A stretch of DNA of 64,000 bases from Microbulbifer sp. MKSA007 (GCA_032615215.1 CP128433.1:643501-707500), one strand, 5' to 3'. Numbered from the stretch's first letter, positions 1 to 8,645 are shown. Notes: a model not told the origin generated them from the sequence alone. Made by a program: numbers and translations.

Positions 1-358
1 AGGCATAGTCGAAAGGCCCCAGATCATCTTTATCGATCACCGCAGGCGGTTTGCCGCCTTTGGGACTGGCAATATCGACAATAAATCCGTTGGCTGAGAA
101 GATGTAATAGGGGCGTGCCAGTTCAGTTAATTCATAACCAGTTGCCTTGCCATTATCTCCCATCGTTTCAGTACTGGTGACAACAGCTAAGATTTTTCCT
201 CGGCTTTCCCTGGGTAATTGTTGTAAATACGACAGGTCACTTACTGTCGTAGTGGAAAAGTCCTGCTCTTGGGGTGGAATTAGGCCCTTAATCCAAATAA
301 TAAAACCAAAAAATACGGACAAAGTCAGAGCCAGGGAAATAACAATTTTCTTCAACAT
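1..358 (-). CDS. DJ-1/PfpI (type 1 glutamine amidotransferase-like) protein, 3' part outside window
   Basis: Only the first ~119 codons are present; the gene runs off the left edge. The start is ATG at 358 with GGAG 6-7 nt upstream. Residues ~4-25 form a single hydrophobic segment (signal anchor or uncleaved signal). From residue ~52 the sequence KILAVVTS, then a GYELTELARPYYIF stretch and IASPKGGKPP, is the typical N-terminal half of DJ-1/PfpI proteins that resemble type 1 glutamine amidotransferases. The nucleophile-elbow cysteine would lie outside the window, so activity cannot be judged. Members act as chaperones, deglycases or proteases, often in stress. It lies ~200 bp downstream of the two-component genes on the same strand and could be their target or be co-transcribed. 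Confidence 0.8.
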   Translation of the reverse strand, partial: MLKKIVISLALTLSVFFGFIIWIKGLIPPQEQDFSTTTVSDLSYLQQLPRESRGKILAVVTSTETMGDNGKATGYELTELARPYYIFSANGFIVDIASPKGGKPPAVIDKDDLGPFDYA

Positions 359-560
359 ATTAATCTCCAAAATTGCAGTAGCAGACGGAAAATCTTCTAG
401 TGAGTTCGTAGGAGAATAAGGGATGGAAGGTGAAATTCAGGTGAGATTGCAATTGCTATTTAGGAAGAAAGAAAAAGCTGCACTCGAGATCGTATAAGGT
501 ATGGATGCTGATTCACTGTGCATCTCGAGCGCATACGGTAAAAATTTGAATCTTAGAACG

Positions 561-1808
561 CTACTGTGTAAAAGATAGAGAGCACTGATAAATATTTTTT
601 TTACACTGGATAGAGATGGTCCAATTTAAGGCTTCACAGATTCTCTTGGCCAGGAAAAGGCCTTGACCAATGCCGTCACTGCCTTCCCTCTTTTGGCCGG
701 GTAAGAGGGAGGTTTCTAGATCTAATTGGTTGTCTGTGGCGTTCTCAAAAAAGAGTGTGTCCCCCTTATAGGTAATAACCAATTCAGGGCTGGCAGCGTG
801 CTGTAATGCATTGCTGATCAAGTTGTCGAAGAGCAGACTTACCAGGTGTCGATTGGCCAGGACTCCGACTTTGTGCCCTAACTTTAAATCAACATTAAAA
901 TGCTTTTGTACAATTAACTGGTGTTGAGCTAAAAGACGTTCCTCTAGTAAAGCGCACAATGGGATATCTTCCGACTGTAGAGACTCAGAGCGGGCGAGGG
1001 CTAATAGTGTCTTAACGGTTTTTTCCATACCGGTAACAGTTTCTAATAGCTCATTTTTCTCAGCTAAAGTCATTTCCCGATTTTGACTGAGAGCCAGTGT
1101 GCTTTTCAGAATGGTTAGCCCGGTGCGCAACTCATGGCTCGTATCCCGGGTAAACTCAGTTTCCCTGCGCAATGTTAGCTTGAGCTGGTTAAGTGTATCT
1201 TGCAACGTACTTGCGAGATAACCGATTTCATCTTGTTCATTGTTATAGGGCAGGGAAATTTGAGAATCGCAGTTTCTCTGCTGCTGAACTGCTTTAGCAA
1301 GGGTTACTACAGGAGCGATGGTTTTACGGGAAATACGAAAAGCACAATAGAGGGCTAAGAGTAGGGTCAAGATACAGGCGCTGGCAAAGAGCCAAAGAAG
1401 TTTTGAAGATTGTCGCGTAACAGTGAGCAATTCACTGACTTCAGCTACGAGAACGGCGGAATGGTTGTCCGGAAAATGTACTCTGCGTAAATGGAAGTGA
1501 TGTTCAGTATCACTAAACCACTCAGCCTTTTCTGCATAGCTTGGTAGGGCAGTGCGCAGTTCGGCCGGAATTATTTTGCTTTCAGTGTATAGCGTTAAAT
1601 AGGGTAGGCGTGGCTCTGGGGTCGCATTAGTCAGTCTTGCCTGCTGTTCGAGGTAGCGGACTTCTCCGGCCAATAAGTTATCGAGTAAATGGTCTTCAAC
1701 TACATAGGCCACCATCATACAAATGGCAAAAAACACCAAGCATAGCAGTAGGGTAAAACTGCCAAAAATAGCGAAGACCTTCCTCTGTAAATTACTGGTT
1801 TCGCGCAT
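561..1808 (-). CDS. Sensor histidine kinase of a two-component system
   Basis: 415 aa. Membrane segments lie at residues ~12-35 and ~136-158 and flank a periplasmic sensor loop of about 100 residues. A HAMP-like linker follows, then the dimerisation/phosphoacceptor helix with His225 in DTSHELRTG, an N-box with Asn329 and Asn333 (LLFDNLISNALQHA), and a short ATPase end with GIGQGLFLAKRI. The G1 box usually reads DxGxG; here the matching place reads FFENATDN, so the ATP lid is atypical. This variant occurs in a subset of short kinases. The start overlaps the response regulator stop by 17 bp, which suggests translational coupling. The signal it senses cannot be told from sequence. Confidence 0.9.
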   Translation of the reverse strand: MRETSNLQRKVFAIFGSFTLLLCLVFFAICMMVAYVVEDHLLDNLLAGEVRYLEQQARLTNATPEPRLPYLTLYTESKIIPAELRTALPSYAEKAEWFSDTEHHFHLRRVHFPDNHSAVLVAEVSELLTVTRQSSKLLWLFASACILTLLLALYCAFRISRKTIAPVVTLAKAVQQQRNCDSQISLPYNNEQDEIGYLASTLQDTLNQLKLTLRRETEFTRDTSHELRTGLTILKSTLALSQNREMTLAEKNELLETVTGMEKTVKTLLALARSESLQSEDIPLCALLEERLLAQHQLIVQKHFNVDLKLGHKVGVLANRHLVSLLFDNLISNALQHAASPELVITYKGDTLFFENATDNQLDLETSLLPGQKREGSDGIGQGLFLAKRICEALNWTISIQCKKNIYQCSLSFTQ

Positions 1809-2487
1809 TGGGAGTTTCCAACTGATAACCGAGATTGGTGATGGTTTTCAACATAGGGGCCTGGAAAGGCTTATCCAGTGTTTGGCGAAGACTATAAATG
1901 TGGGATTTTAAGGCGTCTGTTTCTGGGGGTTCATCACCCCAAATATGGTGGATTATTGCCGAGCGGCTTACTGGTGCTGGCGACGCCTGGGCAAGCATAG
2001 TGAGAATGCGAAAACCGATAGTTGTCAGGGGCAGAGGTTGTTTATCCCGGTAGGCCGTTTGTTGGCGCTGGTTTATCTGTAAATCACCGACCTTAATTTC
2101 TTCACTGGTATGCAGCTGGTGTCTACGTGCCAGGGCGCGGCATCTCAATATCAGTTCCCTTGGTTCGAAGGGCTTACATAAGTAGTCATCGGCACCGATA
2201 CCAAATCCGCGTTCTTTATCTGCGAGAGCATCTCGGGCAGTTAACATCAGAATTGGCATATTAACTGGCGCTTGTGCCTTGATCTTTTCGCAGACCTCCA
2301 AGCCGTCCATATCCGGCAGGCCCAGGTCGAGAATAATCAGGTCGAAGATTTGTTCCAGGGCCAGCTGTAAGCCCTGGCGGCCCCGCTGGGCATAATCTAT
2401 CTGCCAGCCCTCAGCGTGCAGGAATTCGGCAAGCTGGCGGGCGATAGTGGGGTTATCTTCAATCAACAATATCTTCAGTGAGCGCAC
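1792..2487 (-). CDS. OmpR/PhoB-family response regulator
   Basis: About 231 aa. The receiver domain spans residues ~4-118, with an acidic pair near residue 10 (IEDN), phosphoacceptor Asp54 in LIILDLGLPDMDG, Thr83 (MLTARDA) and Lys105 in the YLCKPF motif, so all key receiver residues are present. The C-terminal half is a winged helix of the Trans_reg_C type, ending with the SHIYSLRQTLDKP recognition region. It is the first gene of the RR-HK pair and overlaps the kinase. I chose GTG at 2487 because AAGAGA lies about 8 nt upstream; TTG at 2493, two codons earlier, is the alternative. Targets are unknown; the DJ-1-like gene downstream is a candidate. Confidence 0.9.
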   Translation of the reverse strand: MRSLKILLIEDNPTIARQLAEFLHAEGWQIDYAQRGRQGLQLALEQIFDLIILDLGLPDMDGLEVCEKIKAQAPVNMPILMLTARDALADKERGFGIGADDYLCKPFEPRELILRCRALARRHQLHTSEEIKVGDLQINQRQQTAYRDKQPLPLTTIGFRILTMLAQASPAPVSRSAIIHHIWGDEPPETDALKSHIYSLRQTLDKPFQAPMLKTITNLGYQLETPNARNQ

Positions 2488-2595
2488 CGGCAAATCTCTT
2501 GTGGCAGAGGAAGTTACAAAGCATTCTGACAGAGTGCCGGTGAAATTGAAGTGAAGCCCCGTTGTTGGACTGTTTTAGATATTGGTTGGACCGCT

Positions 2596-3333
2596 CTAGA
2601 TATTGAGGTTGCGGCCGCCGTCAACGGCAATAACCTGACCGTTGATATAGGGGGCATCACAGACCAGGAAGCGCACGGTTTTGGCGATATCGCTGGGGTC
2701 ACCGGTTCGGGCCAAAGGAATGCGATGGGTGATTTGTGCTTTCTTGGCTTCGTTAGTTGCCTCTTGCTCCGGCCAAAGAATGGCACCGGGGGCGACTGCA
2801 TTGACCCGGACCTGGGGAGACAGCTCCAGAGCGAGGCTTTTTGACAGCATTACCAGCCCAGCCTTGGCGGCGCAGTAAATAGTGTGCTCGGGCATCGGGC
2901 GCTCGGCGTGAATATCCGCCATATTAACAACGCAACCCTGTTGTTGGCTGAGTGTTTCTTTCAGGGCCTGAGTGAGAAAGAAGGGGGCTTTGAGGTTACT
3001 GCCTACCAGCCGATCCCAGTCCTCCTCGGTCGCCTTCCCCACAGGCGTGGGGTGAAATGCTGAGGCATTGTTGATCAAAACATCAATACCGCCCCAGGCC
3101 TCTTGTGCACGTTGGGCCAGATTGGAACAGGCTTCGGCGCTATTCAACTCACTGTGCAACGCTATGGCAGAGTTGGGACGACGTTGGTTCAGCTCGTTTG
3201 CCAGTGCCTTGGCAGCATCAGCCGAGTTGCGATAGTGAATAACAACTCTGTGATCTCTATGTAGTTCTTCAGCAATAGCACGACCCAGGCGTGCAGCGGC
3301 ACCGGTAATTAGCACATTACGCAATGTAGTCAT
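2596..3333 (-). CDS. SDR-family pteridine reductase-like oxidoreductase (FolM/PTR1 type)
   Basis: 245 aa, a Rossmann-fold short-chain dehydrogenase. The dinucleotide site reads TGAAARLG with the TGxxxRxG arginine typical of NADPH-using pteridine reductases; NNAS is at 88-91 and the catalytic YxxxK is Tyr153/Lys157. The place of the usual catalytic serine holds Asp140 (NMADIHAERP), a hallmark shared with PTR1 and FolM. The likely reaction is NADPH-dependent reduction of dihydro- or biopterin-type substrates in folate/pterin metabolism. The gene overlaps the end of cca by 17 bp, so it is probably translated with it. The start ATG at 3333 sits directly on AAAGG; TTG at 3324 has better spacing and may be the true start. 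Confidence 0.85.
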   Translation of the reverse strand: MTTLRNVLITGAAARLGRAIAEELHRDHRVVIHYRNSADAAKALANELNQRRPNSAIALHSELNSAEACSNLAQRAQEAWGGIDVLINNASAFHPTPVGKATEEDWDRLVGSNLKAPFFLTQALKETLSQQQGCVVNMADIHAERPMPEHTIYCAAKAGLVMLSKSLALELSPQVRVNAVAPGAILWPEQEATNEAKKAQITHRIPLARTGDPSDIAKTVRFLVCDAPYINGQVIAVDGGRNLNI

Positions 3334-4537
3334 CCTTTACTTTGGCGATTGCCTTGATGCGCTCCCGGTCCAGTGCTTGCCCGAGTTTCGCACCCTGGTA
3401 GCCCTGTTTAATCAACTCCTCAGCAGTTACTGCCGCTGCCCCATCTCGAGCGGCGCGCAAAAAGTCCACCTGTGGATAATCTCGATTCTCCAGTCCCTCA
3501 CGACCTCGGGCATCAGCCTCACAGGCGCGAAGAAAGTTTTCAAATCGCTCGGGACGTCGCAAGGCATCCAGACTGCGGATCATCTTCATAATGGTCTGTG
3601 GGCGCAATTCGAAGGCTCTGTGGCAATGCAGGTGATATTCGCAGACCCCGACAGCTAGTGCTGTCAGGTCTTTTGGGGTACGCCAGCGCTCACAGACGGC
3701 CTTTACAAGAGGTACGCCTGCGGCCTCGTGGCCGTGGTGGCTGGGGAGAATCTCCTCGGGAGTCAGTCCTTTGCCCAGGTCGTGTAGCAGTACTGCAAAA
3801 CGCAAGGGGAGCTCTGCCGGTGCGGCGCGCAGGGCTAGTAGTACGTGTTCTCCAGTGTCCACTTCGGGATGGTGTTTGGGCGGCTGAGGAACACCAAACA
3901 AATTCTCTAACTCTGGTAAAAGTACTGATAGGGCGCCGCAGTCTCGCAGTACCCGAATAAAAATATCGGGGTCTGGCTCGGTAAGTGCCCGGCTTACCTC
4001 TTTCCAGACCCTCTCGGCCACCAGATATTCCACTTCACCTGCTTCTACCATGTGGCGCATGAGTATCATGGTCTCAGGAGCAACGCTAAAGCCGAGGTGA
4101 TGGTAGCGGGCGGCAAAGCGGGCCACTCGCAGTACTCTTAGGGGGTCTTCTGCAAAAGCAGGGGAAACATGGCGCAAAAGCCGAGCTCCAAGATCTTCCT
4201 GCCCACCGTAGGGGTCAATTAGATTGCCGTTGGTGTCTTCTGCAATGGCATTAATAGTGAGATCTCGCCTCAGAAGATCCTCTTCCAGGGTGATATTGGC
4301 ATCGGCATTAACGGTAAATCCGCCATAGCCGTGTCCGCTCTTTCTTTCGGTGCGAGCGAGCGCGTATTCTTCACCGGTCTCAGGGTGTAGGAATACTGGA
4401 AAATCTTTGCCGACAGGGCTGTATCCGAGGTCCTGCATTCTATCTGCATCTGCCCCAACCACTACCCAGTCACGCTCGGTGACTGGACGATTCAAAAGTT
4501 TGTCGCGCACTGCGCCGCCAACAAGGTAGATCTTCAA
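3317..4537 (-). CDS. cca: CCA tRNA nucleotidyltransferase (multifunctional, with HD domain)
   Basis: 406 aa, the length of the gammaproteobacterial class II enzyme. It adds or repairs the 3' CCA of tRNA without a template. The N-terminus has the nucleotidyltransferase signature YLVGGAVRDKLL followed by ERDWVVVGA. The RRDLTINAIA motif is at ~90-99 and the RRxxRF-like motif at ~136-143 (RVLRVARFAAR). A C-terminal HD domain with LLHDLGKG at ~251-258 is the phosphohydrolase part found in E. coli-type Cca. The start is TTG at 4537, supported by GGAG 8 nt upstream and no better in-frame ATG. The 5' region holds a separate small-RNA-like unit ending in an intrinsic terminator, so cca likely has its own promoter within ~140 bp. 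Confidence 0.95.
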   Translation of the reverse strand: MKIYLVGGAVRDKLLNRPVTERDWVVVGADADRMQDLGYSPVGKDFPVFLHPETGEEYALARTERKSGHGYGGFTVNADANITLEEDLLRRDLTINAIAEDTNGNLIDPYGGQEDLGARLLRHVSPAFAEDPLRVLRVARFAARYHHLGFSVAPETMILMRHMVEAGEVEYLVAERVWKEVSRALTEPDPDIFIRVLRDCGALSVLLPELENLFGVPQPPKHHPEVDTGEHVLLALRAAPAELPLRFAVLLHDLGKGLTPEEILPSHHGHEAAGVPLVKAVCERWRTPKDLTALAVGVCEYHLHCHRAFELRPQTIMKMIRSLDALRRPERFENFLRACEADARGREGLENRDYPQVDFLRAARDGAAAVTAEELIKQGYQGAKLGQALDRERIKAIAKVKDDYIA

Positions 4538-4676
4538 AGCATTTGCTCCAGAGCTGGAGGGACCTGTGATCTGATAGGTGATTGTACTGCCATAAGTCCA
4601 TTTGTTCCGGCGTTGTTCCAGGTTTGTCTGCTGGACGGAGGGTGAGGGGTGGGGATGTAAGAAGCTTCGGCAAGAT

Positions 4677-4707
4677 AAAAAAAAGGCCCCAAAAAAACAA
4701 GGGGGCC
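4677..4707 (-). terminator. Intrinsic terminator upstream of cca
   Basis: On the minus strand GGCCCC (4702-4707) pairs with GGGGCC (4685-4690) across an 11-nt T-rich loop and is followed by eight T (4677-4684). It lies upstream of cca in the same direction, so it ends a separate short transcript, not cca. Confidence 0.7.
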
Positions 4708-4819
4708 CAGGGTCTTAGGGTATTCGCTTAGCAAACATTTCTTCGCCAACTATGGGGGCTCTGACTTAACAACCACTCCACTGGAAGGGATCCCGTGACA
4801 AGTCCCAAGTCACGAATCT
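4677..4819 (-). ncRNA. Candidate small regulatory RNA gene (~140 nt)
   Basis: No credible ORF lies here, but the minus strand shows a near-consensus sigma-70 promoter (4826-4853) followed ~140 nt later by a strong intrinsic terminator (4677-4707). The predicted transcript begins with a hairpin whose 5-bp stem pairs 4795-4799 with 4809-4813 and whose loop carries GGGA. Two more GGA triplets follow (in GGGAUCC and GUGGAG), and a short UUUGC-UAA-GCGAA hairpin precedes the terminator. It does not match 6S, 4.5S, Spot 42 or tmRNA as I know them. GGA in a hairpin loop recalls CsrA/RsmA-binding RNAs, but three GGA motifs are few for a sponge RNA. The limits are inferred from the signals. Confidence 0.5.
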
Positions 4820-4825
4820 AGCGCC

Positions 4826-4853
4826 ATTCTAAGGAACCTGTCTTACCTGTCAA
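4826..4853 (-). promoter_or_regulatory. Sigma-70 promoter of the candidate small RNA
   Basis: On the minus strand the -35 box is TTGACA (4848-4853, a perfect match) and the -10 box is TAGAAT (4826-4831, 5 of 6), with a 16-bp spacer. It is one of the closest matches to consensus noticed in the window, and it points towards cca with transcription starting near 4819. Confidence 0.55.
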
Positions 4854-5069
4854 CTATATCTATTAGTATTTTTTGAGGGGGTTGTTCCGCTGTTCGTTAA
4901 TAAATTACATGGACCGAATTTCGGGCTGGGTTTGCAGCATTAAACAGCATAATTTATAGGGGCGGTTCAGCTGGACAGGATAATTTCACGTGTAACTCTG
5001 TGGGGCAGAGGATACTTTCGGGAAGTTGACTGTTCTTCTTTTTAATCGCAGTTGTTGGGGAGAATAAAG

Positions 5070-5642
5070 ATGAGCGAATTACATGTGCTAACCACCGGGG
5101 AAGCAGCCAGGTACTGCGGTGTTAACTTCCGAACGGTGATTCGCTGGATTGAGCGTGGCCAGCTCAAGGCATACAAACTTCCAGGGCGCGGTGACCACCG
5201 TATCTGTGTTGAGGATTTCGTGGGCTTCCTGCGGGATAACTCAATGCCAGTTCCAAACGACTTGGCAGTTCCCAGTCGAAAAGTGCTCTTGTTAACGACT
5301 GATCCTGAGCTGACTTCAAGTGGACGCCAGGCGCTTCAACAGATGGGGTGTGAGGTTGAAGTAGCCAGTGATAGTTTTTCCGCCGGTATCATGATGGCGA
5401 GTGCCAAGCCGGCGTTGTTAGTGGTTGACACTGGGTTGCTTGGGGAGAGTGGGTTTCAGGTGCTGGACTACCTCAGATCCCGCAGTGAGTATTCGAACTT
5501 GAGCATTCTAGTTGTACCTTCTGATGATGATGGAGAGAAAGCCCGTTGGCTGGATGCTGGAGCTGATGCCCTTTTAACTCACCGCTCTGAGCACGGTGAA
5601 CTTTCTGCAAAGGCCAAGCTTTTGTTGGAAGCTGATGCCTAA
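5070..5642 (+). CDS. Excisionase/MerR-type HTH protein fused to a receiver-like domain
   Basis: 190 aa. Residues ~4-52 form an excisionase-family helix-turn-helix (LTTGEAARYCGVNFRTVIRW followed by a PGRGDHR turn and the VEDFVGFL helix). Residues ~70-187 look like a CheY receiver: KVLLLTTDPEL strand, Asp120 in VVDTGLLGESGF as phosphoacceptor, then ILVVPSDDD and GADALLTHR. The usual acidic pair is reduced to one Asp (78), and the conserved Lys near the end is replaced by His/Arg, so phosphorylation may be weak or absent. The start ATG at 5070 has GGGGAGA 7 nt upstream and was preferred to TTG at 5052. It is divergent from the small-RNA/cca unit and convergent with spoVR. Its targets are unknown. 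Confidence 0.8.
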   Translation: MSELHVLTTGEAARYCGVNFRTVIRWIERGQLKAYKLPGRGDHRICVEDFVGFLRDNSMPVPNDLAVPSRKVLLLTTDPELTSSGRQALQQMGCEVEVASDSFSAGIMMASAKPALLVVDTGLLGESGFQVLDYLRSRSEYSNLSILVVPSDDDGEKARWLDAGADALLTHRSEHGELSAKAKLLLEADA

Positions 5643-5718
5643 GTAGCGTGATCCGCTAGAAGGCATTATTTCCCCATTCTGTGCGGGGCTGGTATTTCAA
5701 CAGTTCCCGTGCTGAAAC

Positions 5719-7308
5719 CTAAATGGGTTTTGGTATTAGCATGGACTCCTCTTCACCCTCCGGTCGGTCCCGACCTTGCTCCGGGCAGTGACAACTGGCC
5801 GTTATTTGATCCCCGTTCAAACTGTTCAGGTGAACATCGAAGCCCCATAGCCGGTGAAGATGCCTTAGCACCTCTGTTGTATCTTTACCGAGAGGTCGGC
5901 GGCGGTGCTGCGTATGGTGCAGGGTCAGTGAACGGTCACCACGGGTATCTACTGAATATACTTGGATATTCGGTTCCCGATTGCCCAGGTTGTACTGTCC
6001 CGCAAGGTTCTCCCTTAACTGGCGATAACCGCTCTCATCGTGAATTGCGCTGACAATGATATCGTTCTCTTTATCGTTGTCGCTGATACAAAATAGTTTC
6101 ATGTCTCGCATAACCTTGGGAGACAGGAATTGTAAAATAAAACTTTCATCTTTGAAGTCGCGCATGGCGAACTGAAGGGTTTCACGCCAATTACTTCCAG
6201 CAATGTCTGGGAACCAGCAGCGATCCTCTTCAGTGGGGCTTTCACAGATACGCCGTAAGTCAGTAAAAATACTGAAGCCCAGGGTATAGGGATTGATACC
6301 GCTGTAGTGAGGGCTGTCAAAAGAGGGTTGGTAGATAACATTGGTGTGGCTTTGTAGAAACTCCATCATAAAGCCTTCAGTCACCCGCCCGCGCTTGTAC
6401 AGCTCGGTTAAGAGAGTGTAGTGCCAGAAGGTAGCCCAGCCCTCATTCATTACTTGGGTTTGCCGCTGTGGATAAAAGTATTGGGCCAGCTTACGTACAA
6501 TGCGCACCAGTTCCCGTTGCCAGTTTTCCAGTAGAGGGGCATTTTTCTCAACAAAGTACAGGATATTCTCCTGAGGCTCTTCGGGGAAGCGTTTCTCCTT
6601 TGTCTCCTCTATACCGTCACCGAGTTTTGGGATGGTCCTCCATAAATCATTGAGCTGTCTTTGGCGGTACTCTTCTCGCTCTTGCTGTTGGCGTTCTTCT
6701 TCAATAGCCGAGATTGGGTAAGGGCGTTTATAGCGATCTACACCGTAATTCATTAGGGCATGACAGGAGTCGAGAATGGCCTCGACTTCATCAAGCCCAT
6801 AGCGCTCTTCACAGCGGGAAATATAATTTTTGGCAAAGATCAGATAGTCAATAATACTGCTGGCATCTGTCCAGGAGCGAAACAGGTAATTCCCTTTAAA
6901 GAAAGAGTTGTGCCCATAGGAGGCGTGAGCAATCACCAAAGCCTGCATTGTCATGGTATTTTCTTCCATGAGGTAAGCGATGCAGGGATTAGAATTAATC
7001 ACTATTTCATAAGCCAGCCCCATCAATCCGCGCTGGTAATTATTTTCCACGCTGATAAATTGCTTGCCAAAAGACCAGTGGTGATAACCCACTGGCATTC
7101 CTACCGAGGAGTAGGCATCCATCATCTGCTCGGAGCAGATAACTTCAATCTGATTTGGGTAGGTATCTAACCCAAATTCTTCTGCCAGTGCGCCGATGGC
7201 GCGATCATATTCCTGAATTAATTCAAAAGTCCATTCTGAGCTTGTTGATATGGGCTGACGCGACTCAGATTCAGGTGCTTCAGCGCCACTGGCAAATTTG
7301 TCGAGCAT
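5719..7308 (-). CDS. SpoVR family protein (YcgB)
   Basis: 529 aa, close to E. coli YcgB. The family is widespread but has no proven biochemical role; in Bacillus the namesake affects spore cortex formation. Typical family segments are visible: the N-terminal WTFELIQEYDRAIGALAEEFGLD, the HHWSFGKQF and GLAYEIVINSNPCIAYLMEEN region (~80-120), YGHNSFFKGNYLF at ~133-145 and NEGWATFWHY in the middle. The ATG at 7308 overlaps the yeaH stop as TGATG, so it is the third gene of a coupled prkA-yeaH-spoVR operon. No membrane segments or signal peptide are seen, so it is cytoplasmic. In enterobacteria these genes are linked to stationary phase and nitrogen starvation; the same context is inferred here. 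Confidence 0.95.
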   Translation of the reverse strand: MLDKFASGAEAPESESRQPISTSSEWTFELIQEYDRAIGALAEEFGLDTYPNQIEVICSEQMMDAYSSVGMPVGYHHWSFGKQFISVENNYQRGLMGLAYEIVINSNPCIAYLMEENTMTMQALVIAHASYGHNSFFKGNYLFRSWTDASSIIDYLIFAKNYISRCEERYGLDEVEAILDSCHALMNYGVDRYKRPYPISAIEEERQQQEREEYRQRQLNDLWRTIPKLGDGIEETKEKRFPEEPQENILYFVEKNAPLLENWQRELVRIVRKLAQYFYPQRQTQVMNEGWATFWHYTLLTELYKRGRVTEGFMMEFLQSHTNVIYQPSFDSPHYSGINPYTLGFSIFTDLRRICESPTEEDRCWFPDIAGSNWRETLQFAMRDFKDESFILQFLSPKVMRDMKLFCISDNDKENDIIVSAIHDESGYRQLRENLAGQYNLGNREPNIQVYSVDTRGDRSLTLHHTQHRRRPLGKDTTEVLRHLHRLWGFDVHLNSLNGDQITASCHCPEQGRDRPEGEEESMLIPKPI

Positions 7309-8585
7309 CAGGCAGTCACCTTTTTGCGGAACAGTTGTCGGAACACCGGATAAATATCCTGTACATCGACAATCTGCTCCATAGCAAAGTGATCAGGGAA
7401 TAAAGTGCGGACACTTTCATACTCTTCCCACAGGGCCTGGTGATCTCTGGGAGTGATTTCCACATAAGAGTAATACTGCACATGGGGCATAATATCGTCG
7501 ATAAGGATTCGGTGGCAGGTACTGGAGTCATCGTTCCAGTTATCACCATCTGAGGCCTGGGCTCCATAGATATTCCATTCGCTGGCGGGGTAGCGATCTC
7601 TTATAATACGTCGCATTAATTTGAGCGCGCTTGAGACAATGGTGCCGCCAGTTTCCCGTGAATAGAAAAACTCCTCTTCATCAACTTCTTTGGCGCTAGT
7701 GTGGTGTCGAATAAAAACGACTTCTGTATATTCATAACTGCGCTGTAGGAACAAATATAAAAGTAAGAAGAAGCGTTTGGCCATATCCTTTGTGGCTTGG
7801 TTCATCGAGCCGGATACATCCATCAGGCAAAACATCACTGCCCTAGATCGAGGTTTTGGTTGTCGAATCAGCAGGTTATATTTCAGGTCGAAATCATCGA
7901 GGAAAGGGACTCGATTGATACGGCTGCGAAGTTCGGCGATTTGGTTTTTAAGAGCCTCAATTTTGCGCTGGTCTCGCAGAGCAGTATCTTTGTTTTCTTC
8001 TTGGGATAGGTCTTCCTCTAAATTGCGCAGGTTTCTTCGCTTATTACTGGTCAAGGCGATGCGTCTTGCATGGGCAGCCCTGAGTGAGCGGATCACATTG
8101 AGACGACCTGGAGTTCCTTCATTACTAATTCCGGCACGTACTATTTGAAAAGACTCGTTGCCGGCCAGGCGTTGCTTGATCATATTGGGCAGCTGGAGCC
8201 CCTCAAACATAAAGTCCAGAAACTCTTCTTGTGATATCTGGAAGACAAATTCATCAACCCCTTCCCCGCTATCACTGGCACCACCACCATTTCCATCACC
8301 GCCTCGCTGACCTTGACGAGGGATACGATCACCAGCAGTAAATTGCTTGTTTCCGGGTAGAACTCGCTCTACGTGCCCACCGCTACCGTGAGAAAATAAG
8401 GGTTCGCTGATATCCCGAGTAGGGATACTGATTTGCTCTCCCTTATCCATGTCCATAATAGAGCGGCTATTCATGGCGTCGCCGACAGCTTTCTTAATGT
8501 GAGCTTTGTAGCGCCTTAAGAATCGCTGCCGATTAACCGTACTCTTTTTCTTTCCATTCAAGCGGCGGTCGATGATATAGCTCAT
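7308..8585 (-). CDS. yeaH: YeaH/YhbH family protein (DUF444, von Willebrand A-like)
   Basis: 425 aa. The N-terminus MSYIIDRRLNGKKKSTVNR is the usual start of the family; an upstream in-frame codon at 8621 was rejected because ATG 8585 has AAGGCAG at proper spacing and matches family length. A basic N-terminal part and a Gly-rich linker (~90-105) precede a von Willebrand A-like domain with a metal-binding DVSGSM at 256-261 and the later TGGTIVSSAL element. It probably acts with the PrkA kinase encoded upstream and SpoVR downstream; molecular function is unknown. A 238-bp gap separates it from prkA, with an inverted repeat just before its ribosome site. Confidence 0.93.
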   Translation of the reverse strand: MSYIIDRRLNGKKKSTVNRQRFLRRYKAHIKKAVGDAMNSRSIMDMDKGEQISIPTRDISEPLFSHGSGGHVERVLPGNKQFTAGDRIPRQGQRGGDGNGGGASDSGEGVDEFVFQISQEEFLDFMFEGLQLPNMIKQRLAGNESFQIVRAGISNEGTPGRLNVIRSLRAAHARRIALTSNKRRNLRNLEEDLSQEENKDTALRDQRKIEALKNQIAELRSRINRVPFLDDFDLKYNLLIRQPKPRSRAVMFCLMDVSGSMNQATKDMAKRFFLLLYLFLQRSYEYTEVVFIRHHTSAKEVDEEEFFYSRETGGTIVSSALKLMRRIIRDRYPASEWNIYGAQASDGDNWNDDSSTCHRILIDDIMPHVQYYSYVEITPRDHQALWEEYESVRTLFPDHFAMEQIVDVQDIYPVFRQLFRKKVTA

Positions 8586-8598
8586 ATTTCTGCCTTTG

Positions 8599-8645
8599 TT
8601 CTGAATAAAGCTCACAGGCATCCATCGCCATAAATCTATTCAGAA
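8599..8645 (-). repeat. Inverted repeat in the prkA-yeaH gap, next to the yeaH ribosome site
   Basis: TTCTGAATA (8599-8607) and TATTCAGAA (8637-8645) form a perfect 9-bp stem with a 29-nt loop. In the operon mRNA the stem ends about 5 nt before the AAGGCAG ribosome site of yeaH, so it could tune yeaH translation or mark an RNA processing point. No T tract follows, so it is not an intrinsic terminator. The rest of the 238-bp gap shows no ORF worth calling. Confidence 0.45.

Noticed and set aside
147..419. 90-codon plus-strand ORF at the left edge
   Set aside because: It is antisense to the DJ-1/PfpI gene, which has a good start, ribosome site and family motifs.
4534..4749. 71-codon minus-strand ORF upstream of cca
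   Set aside because: It runs through the intrinsic terminator at 4677-4707 and its frame contains the poly-T/A tracts; no ribosome site and no family features.
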